Shown piece by piece: positions 7,836 through 16,367 of a stretch of DNA of 16,367 bases. Every line of letters begins with the position of its first letter. Within the stretch, counting starts at the first letter, position 1. Source of the DNA: Anoxypelagibacter denitrificans (GTDB lineage Bacteria; Pseudomonadota; Alphaproteobacteria; Pelagibacterales; Pelagibacteraceae); contig JAGFVZ010000018.1 of assembly GCA_017640265.1 (NCBI GenBank), positions 1 through 16,367 of the forward strand, given 5' to 3'. The notes beneath the pieces are model-generated. The model was not told where the DNA came from, ran no database searches, and saw only the letters and a program-made list of their open reading frames with translations. Made by a program: the position numbers and the translations under genes.

Positions 7836-7852
7836 TTAAACAGTCAGTTTAA
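7836..7852. promoter_or_regulatory. Inverted repeat TTAAAC-N5-GTTTAA at exporter start
   Basis: Two perfect 6-bp arms separated by AGTCA lie one base before the GTG start of the EamA exporter, in the 42 bp that separate it from a possible divergent small gene. The repeat could be an operator or a weak hairpin in the leader; the stem is AT-rich and short, so chance is possible. Confidence 0.2.
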
Positions 7853-7876
7853 CAGCAAAATCTTTACCTAGATTTA

Positions 7877-7990
7877 ATGAGTATTTCAATTATTTTAACT
7901 TCCTTAAGCCCTCTAGTGTTGGGAACGGGAATATTTATTGCCATAGGTTTGTTATATACAATTTTTGACACATTTTACTCGCTTTTTTGA
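7877..7990 (+). CDS. Possible 37-residue single-helix membrane peptide
   Basis: The frame from ATG 7877 to TGA 7988-7990 encodes 37 residues. It starts MSISIILTSLSPLV and has one continuous hydrophobic stretch from about residue 5 to 28, ending in an aromatic tail (FDTFYSLF). There is no charged residue except one Asp near the end. It lies divergent from the exporter gene by 42 bp. I do not recognise the peptide and see no Shine-Dalgarno site; an AT-rich spacer can produce such a frame by chance, so this is tentative. Confidence 0.25.
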   Translation: MSISIILTSLSPLVLGTGIFIAIGLLYTIFDTFYSLF

Positions 7991-8190
7991 CACCTAGATT
8001 TTGCAATATATTCCATGCAATTTTTAAGACTTTTTTTTAAAAGACGAAGAACAGCTTTTGATTCTCAAATACTTATACAAAAAATATTACTTAAAAGGTA
8101 TTTGATAAAAACAAACTAAAATCTTCCAATACACATCCTATACTCATGCCGAAAAAAATCTTAAAAATTTCAATTTCGTTTCATATCCTA
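7991..8190. other. Intergenic stretch before tRNA-Arg, no clear gene
   Basis: With the possible small gene before it, this belongs to the 370-bp gap between the exporter and tRNA-Arg. It contains the second copy of a TTTTTGACAC element (7984-7993, the first at 7962-7971, 22 bp apart) and a 34-codon frame at 8015-8119 encoding a basic peptide that I do not consider supported. I see no terminator hairpin, riboswitch core or other RNA gene in it. Confidence 0.5.
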
Positions 8191-8196
8191 TATAAT
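8191..8196 (+). promoter_or_regulatory. -10 element of the tRNA-Arg promoter
   Basis: A perfect TATAAT ends 8 bp before the first base of the tRNA, so transcription would start at or 1-2 bases before the mature 5' end. The -35 region about 17 bp upstream (TTTCAA, 8168-8173) is a poor match. Confidence 0.5.
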
Positions 8197-8204
8197 CATA
8201 TTAC

Positions 8205-8281
8205 GGGCTGCTAGCTCAATTGGATAGAGCGCACGACTTCGGATCGTGAGGTTGAGGGTTCAAGTCCTTCGCGGCCCGCCA
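8205..8281 (+). tRNA. tRNA-Arg (anticodon TCG)
   Basis: The 77 bases fold as a full cloverleaf: acceptor GGGCTGC with GCGGCCC (one T-G pair), D arm GCTC/GAGC, anticodon stem CACGA/TCGTG with loop CTTCGGA, a 5-base variable loop, and T arm GAGGG/CCTTC around TTCAAGT, then discriminator G and an encoded CCA. The anticodon TCG is at 8239-8241, so it reads CGA and probably other CGN arginine codons. Only one base separates the CCA from the stop codon of the convergent epimerase gene, and no terminator is visible in between. Confidence 0.97.
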
Positions 8282-8282
8282 T

Positions 8283-9335
8283 CTACAAAAATCTTTTTGA
8301 TAAAAGTTCTTCTAAAATTTTCTGTGAATTGTAAATTTGCTTCCAATTTGGATAATGATTTTTAAATTTTTTCATACTAGATACATACCAAATATGATCT
8401 CCAACCCTATTTTCTTTTTTTATTTCTCTTTTAGTAGAAATGTTTGTTAAATTTTCAATTATATTAAATGCTTCTAAGATAGAGCAATTAGATTTTCTTC
8501 CTCCACCCATATTATAAATTTCTCCTGCTCTTGGTTTTTTAAAATACTCCCAAAAACAAGAAACTACATCAAAGCTATGTATGTTGTCTCTGACCTGTTT
8601 CCCTTTGTACCCATAAACGAAATACTTTTTTTTATCTAAAGCTACTTTTACTAAATAGGATAAAAAACCGTGTAACCTAACTCCAGAATGATTGGGGCCG
8701 GTTATACATCCAGCTCTAAAGGAAACGGTCTTAAGACCAATATTTCTTCCATACTCTTGCACGGCCAAGTCTGCATAACTTTTAGAGGCACCAAAAAAAC
8801 TATGTACGCAATCATCAATAGACATTTTTTCTGTAATTCCATTTTTATATAAATGGCTGCTTCTTATTTCCCAACGTGTTTTTTTTTCAATCAGAGGTAA
8901 TTTATTTGGATTATCCCCATACACTTTATTTGTTGACATAAAAATAAAAGGTGCGTCGTAACAGTATTTTTTTGTAAGTTCTAAAAGATTTATTGTTCCC
9001 TTGGCATTAATATCAAAATCCTTAAATATATTAGTTTTTGCCCAATCATGAGATGGTTGCGCCGCGGAATGAATCACTAATTTAATATTTTTTTTATATT
9101 TTCTAAAAATTTTTTCTAAATCTTTATAATTTGTAATATCCAAATTAAAATGTTTATAATTTTTTAGATTTTTTTTTAATCTATTTTTTATCCAATTTAT
9201 ATCGCCATCTTTTCCAAAAAAGTTTCTTCTAGAATTATTATCTATACCTAAAATTTCAAAACCCTTTCTAGAAAAGAACTCAGAAGATTCTGAACCTACC
9301 AATCCACATGAACCTGTTATTAAAACTACAGCCAT
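8283..9335 (-). CDS. NAD-dependent epimerase/dehydratase, CDP-paratose 2-epimerase-like
   Basis: This 350-residue extended short-chain dehydrogenase acts on a nucleotide sugar, probably for surface glycan synthesis. The N-terminal Rossmann fold shows TGSCGLVGSE (7-16, GxxGxxG) and Asp32 for the ribose of NAD. MSTNKVYGD (133-141) carries the active-site Ser/Thr, and RAGCITGPNHSG (207-218) with GYKGKQVRDNIHS (242-254) resembles the sugar-nucleotide binding half of CDP-paratose/CDP-tyvelose epimerase-like proteins. The catalytic YxxxK motif appears as FGASK: Phe181 replaces the usual Tyr, while Lys185 is kept. The exact reaction is uncertain. The ATG at 9335 has no Shine-Dalgarno site. The gene lies downstream of uppP on the same strand and ends one base from the tRNA-Arg 3' end; coding is very rich in A/T runs and Lys. 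Confidence 0.88.
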   Translation of the reverse strand: MAVVLITGSCGLVGSESSEFFSRKGFEILGIDNNSRRNFFGKDGDINWIKNRLKKNLKNYKHFNLDITNYKDLEKIFRKYKKNIKLVIHSAAQPSHDWAKTNIFKDFDINAKGTINLLELTKKYCYDAPFIFMSTNKVYGDNPNKLPLIEKKTRWEIRSSHLYKNGITEKMSIDDCVHSFFGASKSYADLAVQEYGRNIGLKTVSFRAGCITGPNHSGVRLHGFLSYLVKVALDKKKYFVYGYKGKQVRDNIHSFDVVSCFWEYFKKPRAGEIYNMGGGRKSNCSILEAFNIIENLTNISTKREIKKENRVGDHIWYVSSMKKFKNHYPNWKQIYNSQKILEELLSKRFL

Positions 9336-9375
9336 TGATTTAAATATTTTTTTTTGTTATTTATTAGATATAGAT

Positions 9376-9471
9376 ATGAAATTTTTGACACATTTACCTC
9401 TTGAAAAAGCAGTTATCTTATTTTTTGTTATTGTATTTTTTCTTATTCTCATTTTAACATTCGTACTATAA
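9376..9471 (+). CDS. Possible 31-residue single-helix membrane peptide
   Basis: ATG 9376 to TAA 9469-9471 encodes 31 residues: a short start MKFLTHLPLEKA followed by an unbroken run of about 19 Val, Ile, Leu, Phe and Thr residues to the end. That is the layout of a small bitopic membrane peptide. It lies in the 130-bp gap between uppP and the epimerase on the opposite strand, 40 bp from the epimerase start, and its stop overlaps the end of uppP. Its first codons contain a 16-bp sequence (AATTTTTGACACATTT) also found at 7960-7975. I do not recognise it and see no Shine-Dalgarno site, so it may not be real. Confidence 0.28.
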   Translation: MKFLTHLPLEKAVILFFVIVFFLILILTFVL

Positions 9472-10233
9472 ATAAGCCACAAGTAATAATATTATTCCCA
9501 GAATTAACCTGTAGCCCACAAATAAACTCAAATTAAATTTTTTTAAGTAAACCAAGAAGTATTTAATAGTTAGGTATGAAAATATAAATGATAAAAAAGC
9601 TGTTAAGACGGCGCCTGTATTTAACCATCCGTCATTTTGTTTAATTAAATCATAAAATCCATAAAGGCTCCATCCTCCTAGAGCAGGTATAGATAGTAAA
9701 AAGGATATTTTCGCAGAATCTATTCTGTTGAACTTTAAAAATCTAGCTCCAGTAATTATAATTCCCGATCTACTTACTCCTGGAACTAGAGCTAAAACTT
9801 GAAAACAACCTATGACTATTGCATTCTTGACAGTGAAGCTGTTTTCAATATCTTGCTTTGTTTGAAACTTGTCTGAGATATAAAGTAGTAAGCCAAATAT
9901 AATAGTTGTCCATCCCATCATTTCCAGCGTCCTTAAATTTGATATTATTTCATATTTTATTAGAAAAAAACCAATAGCACCGATCGGTACTGAAGCAATT
10001 ACTACCTTGAAAAATAGATGTTTGTTTTTGGTAAATTCAAAAATTTCTCTTCTAAAGAAAAATGTTACAGCAATTAACGATCCAAAGTGAGCACTTACAT
10101 TGATGATTAGCTCAATATCTTCATATCCAAATATTTTAGATAAAAGATTAACATGAGCAGACGAACTTACCGGAATGAATTCGGTAACACCCTGGATTAT
10201 TGAAATTAAAACTATTTGAAGAATATTTTCCAT
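9466..10233 (-). CDS. uppP: Undecaprenyl-diphosphatase UppP (BacA family)
   Basis: This 255-residue multi-spanning inner-membrane enzyme dephosphorylates undecaprenyl diphosphate to the monophosphate, recycling the lipid carrier used for peptidoglycan and other surface glycans. Both family motifs are intact: QGVTEFIPVSSSAH (14-27), with Gln14, Glu18 and His27 in the (E/Q)xxxE region, and PGVSRSGIIITGARF (151-165), with catalytic Arg155 and its neighbouring serines. The length is close to the usual 265-275. The ATG at 10233 has only a weak AAAGA upstream. It is divergent from gltD across about 180 bp, and the sugar-nucleotide epimerase lies next downstream on the same strand, consistent with a shared envelope role. 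UppP overproduction is known to give bacitracin resistance; here it is simply the housekeeping enzyme. Confidence 0.95.
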   Translation of the reverse strand: MENILQIVLISIIQGVTEFIPVSSSAHVNLLSKIFGYEDIELIINVSAHFGSLIAVTFFFRREIFEFTKNKHLFFKVVIASVPIGAIGFFLIKYEIISNLRTLEMMGWTTIIFGLLLYISDKFQTKQDIENSFTVKNAIVIGCFQVLALVPGVSRSGIIITGARFLKFNRIDSAKISFLLSIPALGGWSLYGFYDLIKQNDGWLNTGAVLTAFLSFIFSYLTIKYFLVYLKKFNLSLFVGYRLILGIILLLVAYL

Positions 10234-10287
10234 TCTTTGTTAAGTGATTTATATTTAATTCAACTATTGAGATCATTCAAAATATTG

Positions 10288-10300
10288 CATATCTGATATG
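10288..10300. promoter_or_regulatory. Palindrome CATATC-T-GATATG between uppP and gltD
   Basis: This perfect 6-bp inverted repeat with a single central base lies in the spacer between divergent uppP and gltD, 114 bp before the gltD start. It could be an operator for either gene. The remaining spacer holds AT-rich, -10-like runs (TATATAAAT at 10312-10320) without a convincing -35 partner. Confidence 0.25.
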
Positions 10301-10413
10301 TGATAAAAACCTATATAAATAAAGTGTTTTTTCAATATTAGATAAGTAATGCTGACCTAAATTTACTTTAAAATCTACTTTTAATGAAATAACTTAACAC
10401 AATGGGTGAAAAA

Positions 10414-11837
10414 ATGTTGAAGTTTGTAAAAATAGATCAACAAACACCAAATAAGAGATCTATTGATAGAAGAAAACAAGATTTTGAAGAAATTTATGAT
10501 CAATTCATAAACAACAAGGCAAAAGAACAATCGAGCAGATGTTCTCAATGCGGAGTTCCATTTTGTCATGTTCACTGCCCACTTCATAATAATATTCCAG
10601 ATTGGTTAAAGCTAACGGCTGAAGACAGACTTCAGGACGCATATGAATTGGCACAAAGTACCAACAATATGCCAGAGGTTTGTGGGAGAATTTGTCCCCA
10701 AGATCGTTTATGTGAGGGGAATTGTGTAATCGAACAGTCTGGTCATGGCACAGTTACAATAGGATCAGTAGAAAAATATATTACAGATATGGCATGGGAA
10801 AAAGGATGGATCAAACCTATAGCAGTAAAAAGTGAAAAAAATCAGTCTGTGGGTATTATCGGAGCAGGTCCAGCAGGGTTAGCCTGCGCCGAAGAATTAA
10901 GAAAATTTGGTTTTAAGGTAACCGTTTATGATCGATATGATAGGCCAGGAGGATTACTGATTTATGGTATTCCTAATTTTAAACTTGAAAAATTTGTTGT
11001 TGAAAGACGAACAAAACTTTTAAAAGAGTCTGGAATTAAATTTAAGCAGAATTTTGAGGTTGGAAAAGACGCATCGCTTAAAGAGCTTAAAAACAAACAC
11101 GATGCAATATTGATTGCCACAGGAGTTTATAAGGCAAGAGATGTTGATATAAAAGGAACAAATCTTGAAAATATTTTTCCTGCAATGAGTTTTTTAACGG
11201 CTTCAAATCGAAAAGGATTAGGAGATAAAGTCAAACTTTTTGACGACGGAACTTTAAATGCAGAAAATAAAAACATCATCGTTGTTGGCGGAGGAGATAC
11301 GGCAATGGACTGTGTTCGAACAGCCATTAGGCAAAAAGCAATTTCAGTAAAATGTCTTTATCGTAGAGATAAGGAAAATATGCCTGGCTCAGCAAAGGAA
11401 GTAGATAATGCCATTGAAGAAGGTATAGAGTTTTTATGGCTATCTAGCCCAATAAGGTTTATTGGACAAACAAAGGTTGAAGGCGTTGAAATTACAAAGA
11501 TGAAGTTTACTGGAACGGATTCTTCAGGGAGAAAAAAACCAATTGTTTTAGAAAACTCCGAGTATAAACTTAAAGCAGACATGGTAATAAAGGCTCTTGG
11601 TTTTGATCCAGAAAATCTCCCAAAGCTTTTCAATTCAGAAGATTTGTCGGTTTCTAAGCACGGAACAATTAAAATTGATTCAAAAACAATGGAGACAAAT
11701 TTTTCAGGAGTCTTTGCTGCGGGGGACATTGTTAGGGGTGCATCATTAGTTGTATGGGCAATTAGAGATGGTAGAGATGCCGCAATACAAATAAAAAAAT
11801 ATTTACATGCAATAGAGGACAAAAAAATACAAGCAGC

Positions 11838-11841
<4 letters not shown>
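10414..11841 (+). CDS. gltD: Glutamate synthase (NADPH) small subunit
   Basis: GltD takes electrons from NADPH through FAD and passes them to GltB, which makes two glutamates from glutamine and 2-oxoglutarate; it is cytoplasmic. Counting from the alternative ATG at 10402 (479 residues), two cysteine groups, C47-C50-C55-C59 and C94-C98-C104-C108, ligate the two 4Fe-4S clusters. GIIGAGPAG (151-159) binds FAD, VVGGGDTAMD (294-303) binds NADPH, and FAAGDIVRGASLVVWAI (438-454) is the conserved C-terminal FAD contact. I prefer ATG 10414 (475 residues), because it is preceded at close range by GGGTGA (10404-10409) and matches the usual family start; the 10402 ATG has no such site. The length is normal (about 470). 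The stop overlaps the gltB start by 4 nt (ATGA), so the two are translationally coupled. Confidence 0.96.
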
Positions 11842-16337
<4,496 letters not shown>

Positions 16338-16343
16338 TAAAAT

Positions 16344-16367
16344 ATGAGAATACTAATTACAGGCGGC
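16344..16367 (+). CDS. Start of a Rossmann-fold NAD(P)-dependent enzyme, probably sugar epimerase/dehydratase (partial)
   Basis: Only eight codons are in the window, encoding MRILITGG. This is the usual beginning of an extended short-chain dehydrogenase, where the sequence typically continues AGFIGS; examples are UDP-glucose 4-epimerase, dTDP-glucose dehydratase or UDP-glucuronate decarboxylase. It starts 6 nt after the gltB stop, close enough for one operon. The exact family cannot be told from eight residues. Confidence 0.6.

Noticed and set aside
8015..8119. 34-codon frame for a basic peptide (starts MQFLRLFFKRRR) before tRNA-Arg
   Set aside because: It has no Shine-Dalgarno site, no recognisable similarity and an irregular composition; poly-T and poly-A runs make such a frame likely by chance.
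8281..8300. CAAAAATCTTTTTG as a terminator for tRNA-Arg
   Set aside because: The stem is all A-T apart from its outer pair and its loop would be only two bases, too small to form a terminator; it lies inside the epimerase coding sequence.
8283..9335. Epimerase gene as a mobile island inserted at tRNA-Arg
   Set aside because: No integrase, no second copy of the tRNA 3' end and no flanking repeats are visible in the window; only proximity supports it.
10234..10413. Possible riboswitch or glutamine-sensing RNA before gltD
   Set aside because: I see no stable GC-containing helices and no known aptamer core, only a short palindrome and AT-rich runs.

Overview
The window is strongly AT-rich and gene-dense, with very short spacers, several overlapping gene ends and few recognisable Shine-Dalgarno sites. 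It carries a SUV3-like helicase of the alphaproteobacterial/mitochondrial kind, a TAXI-type TRAP transporter and a full glutamate synthase. Together these suggest a streamlined marine alphaproteobacterium, most likely SAR11/Pelagibacterales or a similar low-GC clade. That placement is inferred from style and gene content; no rRNA or other marker is present.

Layout. 1-1677 (minus) is the N-terminal 559 codons of a SUV3-like RNA helicase that runs off the left edge. Divergent from it, on the plus strand, are a PLP-dependent class I/II aminotransferase (1833-3068), a TAXI periplasmic binding protein (3152-4150), a near-perfect intrinsic terminator (4161-4196) and a fused DctQM TRAP permease with a C-terminal PDZ-like tail (4208-6568). 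The permease ends tail-to-tail with a two-gene minus-strand unit: an EamA/DMT exporter (GTG start at 7834) followed by a PaaI-type hotdog thioesterase. A gene-poor stretch (7835-8204) holds a possible 37-aa membrane peptide, tandem TTGACA elements and the promoter of a tRNA-Arg(TCG) at 8205-8281. The tRNA almost touches the end of a minus-strand NAD-dependent sugar-nucleotide epimerase (8283-9335). Then come a possible 31-aa membrane peptide on the plus strand (9376-9471), uppP on the minus strand (9466-10233), and divergently gltD (10414-11841) and gltB (11838-16337). The first eight codons of another Rossmann-fold NAD(P)-dependent enzyme begin 6 nt after gltB.

How the genes fit together. 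GltD and GltB form NADPH-dependent glutamate synthase, the central route of ammonium assimilation, and glutamate feeds transaminases such as the one at 1833. The TAXI protein and the DctQM permease form one high-affinity, ion-coupled uptake system for an unknown, probably carboxylate, solute; the terminator between them would keep binding protein in excess of permease. The epimerase, UppP (recycling of the undecaprenyl carrier) and the start of a probable second sugar-nucleotide enzyme after gltB point to cell-surface glycan synthesis on both sides of gltBD.

I did not find a clear new multi-gene system. The most unusual points are the Phe in place of the catalytic Tyr in the epimerase, the PDZ-like tail of the permease, the terminator inside the transporter operon, two possible single-helix micropeptides, and several palindromes in divergent promoter regions, one of which resembles a degenerate parS site.
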